DNA of 64,000 nt from Desulfobacteraceae bacterium UBA2174 (GTDB lineage: Bacteria > Desulfobacterota > Desulfobacteria > Desulfobacterales > UBA2174): NCBI GenBank assembly GCA_002327445.1, contig DCWA01000029.1:1-64000 (forward strand). The letters are read 5' to 3'. The notes under the pieces are model-generated. The model ran no database searches, was not told the DNA's origin, and saw only the letters and a list, made by a program, of their open reading frames with translations. The position numbers were made by a program, and so were the translations under genes. This document shows, in pieces, positions 44,428 to 53,522 of the stretch (the stretch's first letter is position 1; each line of letters opens with the position of its first letter).

Positions 44428-44883
44428 ATGAACAGCGACGATAGCCGCCATATGCGCCAAGCGCTGGCGGAGGCCGAAAAGGCTGGACAGAGGGGGGAAG
44501 TTCCGGTAGGAGCAGTGCTTGTCGCGCAAGACGGCACCGTTCTCGCGGCCGCCGGCAACCGCACCATCGAGCTGGCCGACCCGTCGGCCCATGCCGAGAT
44601 GCTGGTTCTGCGCGCGGCGGGGCAACGGCTGGGCAACTACCGCCTCCCGGGCACCACCTTGTATGTCACCGTGGAGCCCTGCATCATGTGCATGGGGGCG
44701 GCGGTGCACGCCCGGATCGCGCGGGTGGTGTTCGGCGCGCCGGACCCCAAGTGGGGGGCGGCCGGGTCGATGTACAACGTTTGCACCGACAGCCGGCTCA
44801 ACCATTGCATCGAAACCACCGCCGGCGTGCTGGCCGAAGAATGCCGGGAGCTGATCCAGGCGTTCTTCCGGGCGCGGCGATAG
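44428..44883 (+). CDS. tadA: tRNA-specific adenosine deaminase
   Basis: A 151-residue zinc deaminase that converts A34 of tRNA-Arg(ACG) to inosine so it can read CGU, CGC and CGA. The motifs are complete: SAHAEMLVL (zinc-ligand His and catalytic Glu) and VEPCIMCMGA (two zinc-ligand Cys). Length is typical. It is divergent from the gene of its own substrate tRNA. The start has only a weak upstream GAGCGG. Confidence 0.93.
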   Translation: MNSDDSRHMRQALAEAEKAGQRGEVPVGAVLVAQDGTVLAAAGNRTIELADPSAHAEMLVLRAAGQRLGNYRLPGTTLYVTVEPCIMCMGAAVHARIARVVFGAPDPKWGAAGSMYNVCTDSRLNHCIETTAGVLAEECRELIQAFFRARR

Positions 44884-44970
44884 GGGCGACCCGGGACGGA
44901 TTTTAATTTCCAGAACTGAAAAAAGGACCCAAAGGACTTCAAAGTAAAAGGTGTCCGCCGGGAACGGAAA

Positions 44971-45010
44971 CCTTGAACCGTGAACCTTTATTTGAACCGT
45001 GAACCTTTAA
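44971..45010. repeat. TTGAACC/GTGAACC intergenic short repeats
   Basis: Imperfect repeats of TTGAACC, GTGAACC and TTTGAACCGTGAACCTTT between tadA and purA. The same 7-mer recurs at 49051-49110, about 49870, about 51170 and 63467-63510. Confidence 0.6.
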
Positions 45011-45041
45011 AAGATTCCTTTTTGCAACAGAGGAGCAGCAC

Positions 45042-46355
45042 GTGGCCAACATCGTGATCGTCGGCACCCAGTGGGGGGACGAAGGTAAGGGCAAGATCGT
45101 GGACATGCTGGCCGAAAAGGCCGATATCGTGGTCCGTTTCCAGGGCGGCAACAACGCCGGCCACACCATGGTGGTGGGGGGTGAACAACTCATCAGCCAC
45201 CTGGTCCCCTCCGGCATCCTCCAGGGCAAGACCTGCATGATCGGTAACGGCGTGGTGGTGGACCCGGAGGTGCTCATCGGCGAGATGGACAAGATCGTTG
45301 TCCGGGGCATCGACGTCGGCCCCGAGCGGCTGCGCATCAGCGAGCGCGCCCACCTGATCATGCCGTATCACCGTCAGATCGACCTGGAGCGCGAAAAGCA
45401 CAGGGGCGAACGCAAGATCGGCACCACCGGTCGGGGAATCGGTCCGGCCTACGAGGACAAGGCCACCCGGCGCGGGATTCGCTTCGTGGACCTGCTGGAC
45501 GAAAAGGTCTTCGCCGAACGCCTGGAAGCGATCCTGGAAGAGAAGAACTTCTATCTGGAGCGCTATTTCGGGGCGCCCCCCCTCGCCTCCGGACCGATCC
45601 GCGAAGCCTACGGGGCCTTCGCACGGCGCCTGGCGCCCCACGTCACCAACGTGTCCCGGGAACTGGGCGACGCCCTGGCCGCCGGCCGGCAGGTGCTTCT
45701 GGAAGGCGCCCAGGGGACCCATCTGGACATCGATCACGGCACCTATCCGTTTGTCACCTCGTCGAACACGGTCGCCGGCAACGCCTGCGCCGGGGCCGGC
45801 ATCGGCCCGCGGGACATCACCGGCGTGCTGGGCATCGTGAAGGCCTACACGACGCGGGTGGGCGCCGGCCCCTTCATCTGCGAAATCACCGACGAGATCG
45901 GCCAGCGCCTCCAAGCCACCGGGGCCGAATTCGGGGCCACCACCGGCCGCCCGCGCCGGTGCGGCTGGCTGGACGCCGTGCTGCTGAGAAACAGCCGCCG
46001 CCTCAACGGCCTCACCGGTCTGGCGATCACCAAGCTCGACGTGCTCACCGGCATCGACACGCTGAAGATCTGCACCGCCTACCGCCATGGAGACGAGATC
46101 CTCGAGGACTTTCCGGCGGATCTCAACTGCCAGGCCCGCTGCGCGCCGGTCTACGAAACCTTGCCCGGATGGCGGGAGGATATCTCCGGAGCCCGGCGCA
46201 TCGAGGACCTGCCGCCGGCCACCCGCGCCTACATCGACCGCATCGCTGAACTCACCGGGGTGCCGCTGCAGATCGTTTCGGTGGGACCGGGACGGGATCA
46301 GACCATCGTGGTCAGCCATCCGTTCGCCGTCGATTCGACTTCGCATTCAAGATGA
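45042..46355 (+). CDS. purA: Adenylosuccinate synthetase
   Basis: A 437-residue enzyme joining IMP and aspartate with GTP, the first step from IMP to AMP. Hallmarks are the N-terminal GTQWGDEGKGK (phosphate loop), NNAGHT (catalytic His), GTTGRGIGPAYEDK and TGRPRRCGW. The GTG start has GAGGAG 6 bases upstream. It is cytoplasmic. No sign of anything unusual. Confidence 0.97.
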   Translation: MANIVIVGTQWGDEGKGKIVDMLAEKADIVVRFQGGNNAGHTMVVGGEQLISHLVPSGILQGKTCMIGNGVVVDPEVLIGEMDKIVVRGIDVGPERLRISERAHLIMPYHRQIDLEREKHRGERKIGTTGRGIGPAYEDKATRRGIRFVDLLDEKVFAERLEAILEEKNFYLERYFGAPPLASGPIREAYGAFARRLAPHVTNVSRELGDALAAGRQVLLEGAQGTHLDIDHGTYPFVTSSNTVAGNACAGAGIGPRDITGVLGIVKAYTTRVGAGPFICEITDEIGQRLQATGAEFGATTGRPRRCGWLDAVLLRNSRRLNGLTGLAITKLDVLTGIDTLKICTAYRHGDEILEDFPADLNCQARCAPVYETLPGWREDISGARRIEDLPPATRAYIDRIAELTGVPLQIVSVGPGRDQTIVVSHPFAVDSTSHSR

Positions 46356-46373
46356 TGTTCTTTTTGCTTGACG

Positions 46374-46466
46374 GTTGATGGGTTCCGTTTCGCTGCACCC
46401 ATCCTGCAGCGTGCGACAGCGTGCTTTCGCAGACAGGATGGGTGGAGGGGCAGCGAAACCCGTCAG
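46374..46466. repeat. Large imperfect inverted repeat between purA and copA
   Basis: ACCCATCCTG (46397-46406) pairs with CAGGATGGGT (46434-46443) and TTTCGCTG (46388-46395) with CAGCGAAA (46451-46458), with GACGG/CCGTC flanks. It sits between convergent purA and copA and may end transcription from both sides. Confidence 0.5.
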
Positions 46467-46489
46467 TGCCATCTTGAATCAATCCGGAA

Positions 46490-48934
46490 TCAGGAAATCC
46501 GCGACCGGTACAACCTCAGGCTGTTGGAAACCACGGTGACGCTGCTCAGGCTCATGGCCAGGGCCGCCAGAATCGGGTGGAGCTGGCGCAAAAAGGCCGG
46601 TGCGGCCTCGATGGGCGCCAGGATGCCAGCGGCCAGGGGGATCAGGATCACGTTGTAGGCGAAGGCCCAGAAGAGGTTCTGGCGAATGGTCTTCAACGTG
46701 GCACGGCTCAGGGCCACGGCCCGGGGGATGCCGGCCAGGCTGCCGGAGGACAGGATCACGTCGGCGGTCTCGATGGCCACGTCGGCTCCGGTGCCGATGG
46801 CCATGCCCACGTCGGCCCGGGCCAAGGCCGGGGCGTCGTTGATGCCGTCGCCCACCATGGCGATGGCGCGCCCCTCGGACTGGAGGCGTTCCACGGCGGC
46901 CGCCTTGTCCTCGGGCCGCACTTCGGCCGCGATTTCCTCGATGCCCACCTTGGCGGCGATGGCCTCGGCGGTGGCCCGGTTGTCGCCGGTGAGCATCACC
47001 ACATGCAAGTGCTGCCGACGCAGGGCCACCACGGCGTCGGCCGACTCGGGCTTGAGGGTGTCGGCCACGGCGATGGCGCCCAGCACCTCGTTTTCATCGA
47101 CCGCCACCATCACCGTCTTGCCTTCCCGGGCCAGGGCCCGGATCTCGCCCGACACCTCGCCCAGGTCGATTCCCGTCTCGTCGAACCAGGCGGGCTTGCC
47201 CACCCGGATCGTCCGGCCGTCCAGGCGCCCTTCCACCCCGGCGCCGCCGTGGGCCTTGAACCCTTCCACCTTCGGCAGTTTAATGCCCCGCTCCCGGGCT
47301 TCGGCAACAATGGCCTTGCCCAGCGGGTGCTCGGAGCCCTGCTCGACCCCTGCGGCCAGGGTGAAGAGCCGGTTCTCGTCCACTCCGGCGGCAAAGGGTT
47401 TCACATCGGTGACCCGCGGCTTTCCCTCGGTGATGGTGCCGGTCTTGTCCAGCACCACGGTATCCAGCCGCGCCAGGGCCTCCAGGGCGGCGCTGGTCTT
47501 GAACAGGATCCCCTGCTCGGCCCCCTTGCCGGTGCCGGCCATGATGGCCGTCGGTGTGGCCAGCCCAAGGGCGCAAGGACAGGCGATGACCAGCACGGCC
47601 ACCAGACGCACCATGGCCGGCACGAATTCGCCGCCCAGGACCCACCAGAGAGCGAACACCACGAAGGCCACCCCGATCACCGCAGGCACGAACACCGCGG
47701 CCACCCGGTCGGCCAGGGACTGAATGGGCGCCTTGCTGCCCTGGGCCTCCTGCACCAGGCGGATGATCTGCGCCAGGGCCGTGTCCTTGCCCACGCGCCG
47801 GGCCGTGAAGCGGATCAAGCCCTGCTGGTTCATCGTGCCGCCCACCACCCGGTCGCCCACCACCTTGTCCACCGGGATCGACTCGCCGGTGATCATCGAC
47901 TCGTCGATGCTGGTCTGCCCCTCGGTCACCACCCCGTCCACCGGCACCGTCTGCCCTGGGCGCACCACCACGGTGTCCCCCACCTGCACCCGGGCCAACG
48001 GGATTTCCTCCTCCACGCCGCCGCGGATGACGGTCGCCATCTTGGGCCGCAGGTCCATCAGCTTGCGGATGGCGGCGCCGGTGCGTCCCTTGTTGCGCGC
48101 CTCGAGCATCTTGCCCAGCTTGATCAAAGTAATGATCACCGCCGAGGTCTCGAAGTAGACATGATGGCCGAGGCTCGGCGCCAGCATCAGCGCCAGGCTG
48201 TAGACATAGGCCACCGAGGAGCCCATGGCCACAAGCACGTCCATGTTGGCGGTACGGTTGCGCAGGCTCTGGAAGCCGCCGCGGTAGAAGTCCCAGCCCG
48301 TGTAGAACTGCACCGGGGTGGCCAGGGCAAGGAAGGCCCAGTTGACCCAGGTCCCATGGCTCCAGGCGCCGACGAGGCCGAAATCCCGCGACATGGACCA
48401 GATGAACAGCGGCAGGGCAAATACCAAGCCGACCCGAAACTTGCGGGTCTGGTCCCGGATCTCCCGGTCCCGGGCCGCCTGCTCCAGATCGGGGCCTTCC
48501 GCCGCGTCCGCCGGAATGATGGCGTCATAGCCGGCCCGGCGAATGGCGGCCACCATGTCGTCGATGCTGACCAGGGAGGGCACGTAGTCCACCTGCGCCT
48601 GCTCGCTGGCAAAATTCACCGATGCCGCCATCACGCCGGGCAGCTTGCGGTTCAAGGTCCGCTCGATAGTGGCGGCGCAGTTGGCGCACGTCATCCCCAG
48701 CAACGGCAGCGTGACCCGTTCCACCGGGACCCGGTAGCCTCCCCTTTCGATCTGCGCCACGATCCGGGCCAGATCGACCCGGGCCGGATCGTAGGTCACG
48801 GCCGCCTGTTCGCTGGCGAAATTGACGTTGACCGCCGCCACGCCGTCGAGCTTGCCGACGGTGCGTTCGATAGTGGCGGCGCAGTTGGCGCACGTCATCC
48901 CGGTAACGGGTAGAAGTTGTCGGGTTTCGGTCAT
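46490..48934 (-). CDS. copA: Copper-exporting P1B-type ATPase
   Basis: An 814-residue membrane pump. Two N-terminal metal-binding domains each carry GMTCANCAATIERT (about residues 12 and 82), followed by eight predicted membrane helices with the ion-site CPCALGLATP. The phosphorylation motif is DKTGTITEGKP and the hinge GDGINDAPAL. It exports Cu(I) from the cytoplasm. A small CopZ-like chaperone gene lies 234 bases upstream on the same strand. Confidence 0.95.
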   Translation of the reverse strand: MTETRQLLPVTGMTCANCAATIERTVGKLDGVAAVNVNFASEQAAVTYDPARVDLARIVAQIERGGYRVPVERVTLPLLGMTCANCAATIERTLNRKLPGVMAASVNFASEQAQVDYVPSLVSIDDMVAAIRRAGYDAIIPADAAEGPDLEQAARDREIRDQTRKFRVGLVFALPLFIWSMSRDFGLVGAWSHGTWVNWAFLALATPVQFYTGWDFYRGGFQSLRNRTANMDVLVAMGSSVAYVYSLALMLAPSLGHHVYFETSAVIITLIKLGKMLEARNKGRTGAAIRKLMDLRPKMATVIRGGVEEEIPLARVQVGDTVVVRPGQTVPVDGVVTEGQTSIDESMITGESIPVDKVVGDRVVGGTMNQQGLIRFTARRVGKDTALAQIIRLVQEAQGSKAPIQSLADRVAAVFVPAVIGVAFVVFALWWVLGGEFVPAMVRLVAVLVIACPCALGLATPTAIMAGTGKGAEQGILFKTSAALEALARLDTVVLDKTGTITEGKPRVTDVKPFAAGVDENRLFTLAAGVEQGSEHPLGKAIVAEARERGIKLPKVEGFKAHGGAGVEGRLDGRTIRVGKPAWFDETGIDLGEVSGEIRALAREGKTVMVAVDENEVLGAIAVADTLKPESADAVVALRRQHLHVVMLTGDNRATAEAIAAKVGIEEIAAEVRPEDKAAAVERLQSEGRAIAMVGDGINDAPALARADVGMAIGTGADVAIETADVILSSGSLAGIPRAVALSRATLKTIRQNLFWAFAYNVILIPLAAGILAPIEAAPAFLRQLHPILAALAMSLSSVTVVSNSLRLYRSRIS

Positions 48935-48982
48935 CGGGGCACCTCTCGCATTGGCTGGGCTCGAAACGAAAGCCCGGGTTCC

Positions 48983-49110
48983 GGAGGTCGGAGGTCGGAG
49001 GTCGGAAGTCGGAAGTCGGAAGTCGGGGGCTCAGAGCCAATGCCAAAACTTCAAATTCCAAGGTTCAAGGTTCAAGGTTCAAGGTTCAAATTCCAAATTC
49101 CAAATTTCCA
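48983..49110. repeat. Two adjacent 7-bp tandem repeat tracts
   Basis: GGAGGTC three times then GGAAGTC three times (48983-49024), followed at 49051-49110 by AAGGTTC units that pass into AAATTCC units. They lie between copA and copZ. Confidence 0.75.
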
Positions 49111-49168
49111 GATGTCATCCCGGGGCACGCAGAGAGGGAGAGTCGCTTTGGAACGGCAACCCCAGGCG

Positions 49169-49375
49169 TCACTCGGCCGCCGGGTAGTTGATCTCCTTGA
49201 GCGTGGCCAGGATCTTCTCCAGGCTGGCCGGCGCGTCCCAGGTGACGGTCACCTTGCGGGTCGCCTCGTCGGCTTGCACCTTGCGAACACCGTCAAGGTC
49301 TCCCAGTTCGTTCTGGATGGTGTGGACGCAGTGATGGCAACTGATATTGGGTACCGAAAATACCTTGGTTTCCAT
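49169..49375 (-). CDS. copZ: CopZ-like copper chaperone
   Basis: A 68-residue single heavy-metal-associated domain with the metal-binding NISCHHCVHTI (C-x2-C) and a typical ferredoxin-like length. It carries Cu(I) to CopA. I chose the ATG at 49375, with AGGAGA 8 bases upstream. It shares strand with copA, with the 7-bp repeat tracts between them. Confidence 0.88.
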   Translation of the reverse strand: METKVFSVPNISCHHCVHTIQNELGDLDGVRKVQADEATRKVTVTWDAPASLEKILATLKEINYPAAE

Positions 49376-49393
49376 GGCGCAATCTCCTATCAA

Positions 49394-49946
49394 ACAGGGT
49401 TGATGTTGCCTTTTGAGGCGTGATTTGAGATTTTAACCACGGCTTGCGGGATGTCCAGGCGCTGCGCCCGGTGTTCAGGAAGGACGCGAAGATCAGCAGA
49501 TGGAATGTAACGATGATGTCTGATTCATTCGTAAAAAGTGATTTTCAACCACAGAGCACACCGAAGGCACAGAGAAATAAACAAGTAAAATAAATCAGTT
49601 GAATCCTTTGCTCGGTGTGGTGATGCCTGATTTTTGACGAGGGCATCATGTCTTGGTGTCATTCCTAGCGTCAGAGAGGAATCTGCAGTCGGGAATACGG
49701 CGGTAAATACCGGCTGATTCAAAGAGATGCCTCGTCGCGTTGCTCCTCGGGATGACAGAGGGGGGAAACGCTCCTCGGGATCACAGGGGGAAAAGCGAGG
49801 CAGCAGTAGTTATTGGCCCTGCGGGCGGCCAAGCCTCAAATGAGAAATCCGAAGCATGGAATTCGAATCCAATCCAAACCTTGAACCTTGAACGCCGCGA
49901 GGCGGCTTTGAACGCGCCTTAGGCGCCTGGAATCTGGAGATCGACC
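49394..49946. other. Gene-free repeat-rich stretch
   Basis: No gene is visible. It contains a copy of the dispersed GAGGAATCTGCAGTCGGGAA and CTCGGGATGACA repeat (49658-49760), a TGATGCC/GGCATCA hairpin (49621-49648), and near 49870-49930 TTGAACC units with the GC-rich palindromic GCGCCTTAGGCGC. Confidence 0.6.
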
Positions 49947-51053
49947 GTGAATCAGACCTTGCGACGTCGCATCGAGCGACTGAGAAAATCCCTGGCGTCC
50001 CGCGACCTGGACGCCCTTCTGGTCCTCATTGCCGAAAACCGGCGCTACCTCAGCGGGTTTACCGGCGAAGACAACAGCTTCGACGAATCGGCGGGGGCCC
50101 TGATCATCGGCGCCCAGGGCCTCATCCTGGCCACGGACTCGCGCTTCGAGATCCAGGCGCGCCAGGAAGCACCGGATTTCGAGGTGGTGGTGTACACCCG
50201 GGGGCTCACCCGCGAGCTGCCGGCCCTGCTCGAACGGATGGAAGCGAGGCGCCTGGGCGTGGAAAGCCGGCGCATCTCCCTGGCCTGGCATGCCGAGATC
50301 CTGGCATCCATGGCCGACGCGGGTCTGGAGGTGGAAGTGGTGCCGGTGGAAGAGATGATCGAACCCCAGCGGGCCGTCAAGAGCCCGGAGGAGATCGATG
50401 CCACCCGCAAGGCTCTGGCCGTGGCGGAAGCGGTGTTCACCGAAATCACCGCCAAGGTGCAACCGGGAATGACCGAACGGCAGATCGCCCAGTCCCTGGA
50501 GGCCGCCGCCCGCCGGGCCGGGGCCGATGCCATGTCCTTTCCCACCATCGTGGCCGCCGGCCCCAACAGCGCCCTGCCCCACGCCATTCCCGGAGACCGG
50601 CCGGTGGCGGCGGGCGAACCGCTGCTCATCGACTGGGGCGTGCGCCTCCACGGGTATTGCTCGGACACCACCCGCACCCTGGTGCTGGGCGCGCCGGACG
50701 AGGAGTTTCGGGAGATCTACCGGGTGGTGCGCCAGGCCCAGCAGATGGCCACCGCCGCGATCCGCCCGGGCGTGGCCGGCCGCGCGGTGGACGCCGTGGC
50801 GCGGGAATTCATCCAGAAGAGCGGTTTCGGCGGCAAATTCGGCCACGGCCTCGGCCATGGGACCGGGCTGGCCATCCACGAGGCCCCGCGCCTGTCTCCC
50901 CTCAGCGACGCAATCCTGGAAAAGGGAATGATCGTCACCGTCGAGCCGGGCATCTACATCGAGGGGTGGGGCGGCATCCGCCTGGAGAATCAGGTGGTGG
51001 TCACCGATTCGGGATGCGAAGTACTCACTTCGCTGCCGTTTCTCTTCGAGTGA
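49947..51053 (+). CDS. Xaa-Pro aminopeptidase (M24 family)
   Basis: A 368-residue metallopeptidase of the PepP/PepQ type that removes N-terminal residues before proline or splits X-Pro dipeptides. Metal ligands are in place: DWGVRLHGYCSDTTRT (two Asp), HGLGHGTGLAIHE (His), VEPGIYIEGWGG (Glu) and IRLENQVVV (Glu). GTG start with GGAG 7 bases upstream. The N-terminal creatinase-like domain is present. Aminopeptidase and dipeptidase cannot be told apart here. Confidence 0.9.
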   Translation: MNQTLRRRIERLRKSLASRDLDALLVLIAENRRYLSGFTGEDNSFDESAGALIIGAQGLILATDSRFEIQARQEAPDFEVVVYTRGLTRELPALLERMEARRLGVESRRISLAWHAEILASMADAGLEVEVVPVEEMIEPQRAVKSPEEIDATRKALAVAEAVFTEITAKVQPGMTERQIAQSLEAAARRAGADAMSFPTIVAAGPNSALPHAIPGDRPVAAGEPLLIDWGVRLHGYCSDTTRTLVLGAPDEEFREIYRVVRQAQQMATAAIRPGVAGRAVDAVAREFIQKSGFGGKFGHGLGHGTGLAIHEAPRLSPLSDAILEKGMIVTVEPGIYIEGWGGIRLENQVVVTDSGCEVLTSLPFLFE

Positions 51054-51250
51054 CGGGAGTGACGGCGAAGTCGCCGGTTATCGCTGGAAACTTGAAATTC
51101 GGTTTTTGGGCCCTTGGGTCCTTTTCGTCCTTTAAGTCCCTTCCAACCTTTAACCTGGAGCGGCCCGCAGGCGCCTTGAACCCTGACTCGGATAGCCTGT
51201 AACGCATACACCCAACAACCGATAACCGACAACTTCATTCAGCAATTGCC

Positions 51251-52171
51251 ATGAGCCCCGCCGAATCCGCCAATGCCTCGCCGCTGGATCTGCAGGTGGA
51301 CCGGTACCTGAACTACCTTTTGGTGGAAAAGGGTCTTGCCGAGAAGACCCTTGCGGCCTATGGCGCCGACCTGGCCCGCCACCTGGACTTTCTCAAGGCC
51401 GAAGGCATCGAAGCCCCCGACGGCGTGGACACCGCCGTACTGCTGCGCTACCTCATCACCCTGCGCGACCAGGGGCTCGGGCCCCGCAGCCGGGCGCGGC
51501 ACATGGTGGCCCTGCGCGGATTCTACCGCTTCCTGGTGCGCGAGAAGGTGATCGCCGCGGATCCGAGCCGCACCATCGACCTGCCCAAGATCGGGTTGAA
51601 GCTGCCCGGGGTGCTCTCCCGCGACGAGGTCCGGCGCCTGCTGGATCTGGAGGAGAAACCGTCGCCGGCCGCCCTGCGCAACGGGGCCATGGTGGAGCTG
51701 CTCTACGCCGCCGGCCTGCGGGTTTCGGAGCTGGTGACCCTCAAGGTGCAGGACGTGAACCTGGAGGCCGGGTTCGTGCGGGTCATAGGCAAGGGGGACA
51801 AACAGCGCGTGGTCCCCATCGGATCCCAGGCCCGCCGGCGCATCGACGACTACCTCAAGGCCGGTCGTCCGGCCCTGCTGAAAATCGTCGCCAGCCCCTT
51901 CCTCTTCGTGGCCCGGGCCGGCAGGCCCCTCACCCGCCAGGGCTTCTGGAAGATCCTGCGCCAGCGCGCCACCGCTGCCGGGGTCCTCTCGCCCTTGAGC
52001 CCCCACAGCCTGCGCCATTCCTTCGCCAGCCACCTGCTGGAAGGCGGCGCGGACCTGCGCGCCGTGCAGGTGATGCTGGGTCATGTGGACATCGCCACCA
52101 CCCAGATCTACACCCACGTGGCCCGGGACCGCCTCAAGGAAATCCACCGCAAGCACCATCCCCGACCCTAG
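51251..52171 (+). CDS. xerD: XerD/XerC-type tyrosine recombinase
   Basis: A 306-residue site-specific recombinase of the size that resolves chromosome dimers at dif. The N-terminal SAM-like domain is followed by catalytic residues in AAGLRVSELVTL (Arg), HSLRHSFASHLL (H-x-x-R), LGHVDIATTQIYTHV (His and the nucleophile Tyr). No mobile-element genes adjoin it, supporting a housekeeping role. XerC and XerD cannot be separated with certainty. Confidence 0.92.
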   Translation: MSPAESANASPLDLQVDRYLNYLLVEKGLAEKTLAAYGADLARHLDFLKAEGIEAPDGVDTAVLLRYLITLRDQGLGPRSRARHMVALRGFYRFLVREKVIAADPSRTIDLPKIGLKLPGVLSRDEVRRLLDLEEKPSPAALRNGAMVELLYAAGLRVSELVTLKVQDVNLEAGFVRVIGKGDKQRVVPIGSQARRRIDDYLKAGRPALLKIVASPFLFVARAGRPLTRQGFWKILRQRATAAGVLSPLSPHSLRHSFASHLLEGGADLRAVQVMLGHVDIATTQIYTHVARDRLKEIHRKHHPRP

Positions 52172-52228
52172 CCGCCGAGCCGGCGAAAACGGGTTTTCGA
52201 CCCCCGCCGAATGGTGTTCATTATTTGC

Positions 52229-52285
52229 TTGACAAGCACCGGCAGGTGGGATTACCGTCGCCGATATCAATGTCGACAATCGACA
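52229..52285 (+). promoter_or_regulatory. Candidate promoter and GntR-type operator of the metabolic operon
   Basis: A perfect -35 TTGACA (52229-52234) with a poor -10 (TTACCG, 52252-52257, 17 bases on) is followed at 52271-52285 by TGTCGACAATCGACA, an exact 6-3-6 inverted repeat overlapping TGTCGACA. FadR-type GntR proteins favour GT-n-AC dyads of this sort, and a gene for one (56182-56877) lies in the operon. The site lies 26 bases before the first start codon. Confidence 0.4.
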
Positions 52286-52310
52286 ATCCCAACATCATTG
52301 GAGGATGACT

Positions 52311-53510
52311 GTGCGCCTGCTCGAGTTTGAAGCCAAATCGATTTTGAAGCGCTACGGAATTCCGATCCCCGAAGGCGTGGTCGTCGCCGGCGAGGAGACA
52401 CCGGTGGCACCGTTTTCCGGACCGGCCGTGCTCAAGGCCCAGATCCCCATCGGCGGCCGGGGGAAGACCGGCGGCATCGTCATCGTCGATAAGGACGAGG
52501 ATCTGAAGGAACGGGCCGCGGCGCTGTTCGCGACCCGGATCCGGGGCTACCGCCCGAAGAAACTCCTCATCGAGGAAAAACTGGACCTGAAGCGCGAATT
52601 CTTCATGGCCATCACCTATGACACGGTGGCCAAGGAACCCATCGTCATCTTCTCCAGCGAAGGCGGGGTGGACATCGAGGAGCTGGCGCAGGGGGAGCCG
52701 GAAAAGATCTGCAAGCAGCACTTTACCTTCCGCGACGGCCTGCCCGAGCACAAGGCGCGAGAGATCGTGGCCGAAACGGGCGTTACCGGAAAACCGCTCC
52801 TTGGCATCGGCGCCGTGCTGGCCAAGCTGGCCACCGTGTTCATCCAGACCGACGCCACCATCGCCGAAATCAATCCCCTGGCCCTGACGGCTTCCGGCCA
52901 GCTCATCGCCCTGGACTGCCACCTGGACATCGACGACGACGCCCTGTTCCGGCACCCGGACATCGCCGCCATCGCCAAGGACGAGTCCCGCATCGAAGCG
53001 GCCAAGGCCCAGACCGAGTTCGAGCGCCAGGCGGCCCTGATCGACAGCGTGGACCACCGGGGGGTGGCCGGCCGGGTGATCGAGTTCGACGGCAACCTCG
53101 GCCTGATCATCGGCGGCGGCGGCGCCTCCCTCACCGCCTTCGACGCCGTCCGCGCCCACGGCGGCAAGCCGGCCAACTACTGCGAGATCGGCGGCAACCC
53201 TTCCGTCAAGAAGGTCCAGGCATTGACAAAGCACATCCTCTCCAAGCCGGGGGTGGAGAAGGTGGCGGTCATCATGAATGTGGTGAGCAACACCCGGGTG
53301 GATCTCGTGGCCCGGGGGATCGTCAAGGGAATCCTGGAAGCGGGACGGGACCCGGCCGAGACCGTGGCGGTGTTCCGCATCCCGGGAGCCTGGGAGGCGG
53401 AGGGATTCAAGATTCTGAGGAAATACGGCGTCCGCTACTGCGACCGAACCGTTTCCATCGACGAAGCGGCCCGGATGGCCGCTCAGAGCGCCGGGCGCCA
53501 ATCCGCCTGA
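52311..53510 (+). CDS. Succinyl-CoA/malate-CoA ligase-like beta subunit
   Basis: A 399-residue ATP-grasp subunit of the SucC/MtkA family, which activates dicarboxylates with CoA. The start is GTG at 52311, because GGAGG lies 6 bases before it and the resulting RLLEFEAKSILKRYGIPIPE fits the family start; an ATG 6 bases earlier sits directly on the GGAGG. The ATP-grasp region has GGRGKTGGI and EEKLDLKREFFM. The C-terminal CoA-ligase part has GGGGASLTAFDAV and GGNPSVKKVQ. With the next gene it forms a two-subunit ligase. Substrate (succinate, malate, citramalate or itaconate) cannot be read directly. Confidence 0.85.
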   Translation: MRLLEFEAKSILKRYGIPIPEGVVVAGEETPVAPFSGPAVLKAQIPIGGRGKTGGIVIVDKDEDLKERAAALFATRIRGYRPKKLLIEEKLDLKREFFMAITYDTVAKEPIVIFSSEGGVDIEELAQGEPEKICKQHFTFRDGLPEHKAREIVAETGVTGKPLLGIGAVLAKLATVFIQTDATIAEINPLALTASGQLIALDCHLDIDDDALFRHPDIAAIAKDESRIEAAKAQTEFERQAALIDSVDHRGVAGRVIEFDGNLGLIIGGGGASLTAFDAVRAHGGKPANYCEIGGNPSVKKVQALTKHILSKPGVEKVAVIMNVVSNTRVDLVARGIVKGILEAGRDPAETVAVFRIPGAWEAEGFKILRKYGVRYCDRTVSIDEAARMAAQSAGRQSA

Positions 53511-53522
53511 AGGGGATGAACC

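Noticed and set aside
46577..48913. 778-codon plus-strand frame opposite copA
   Set aside because: Antisense shadow; His/Gly/Gln-rich low-complexity product with no motif, while copA motifs are complete.
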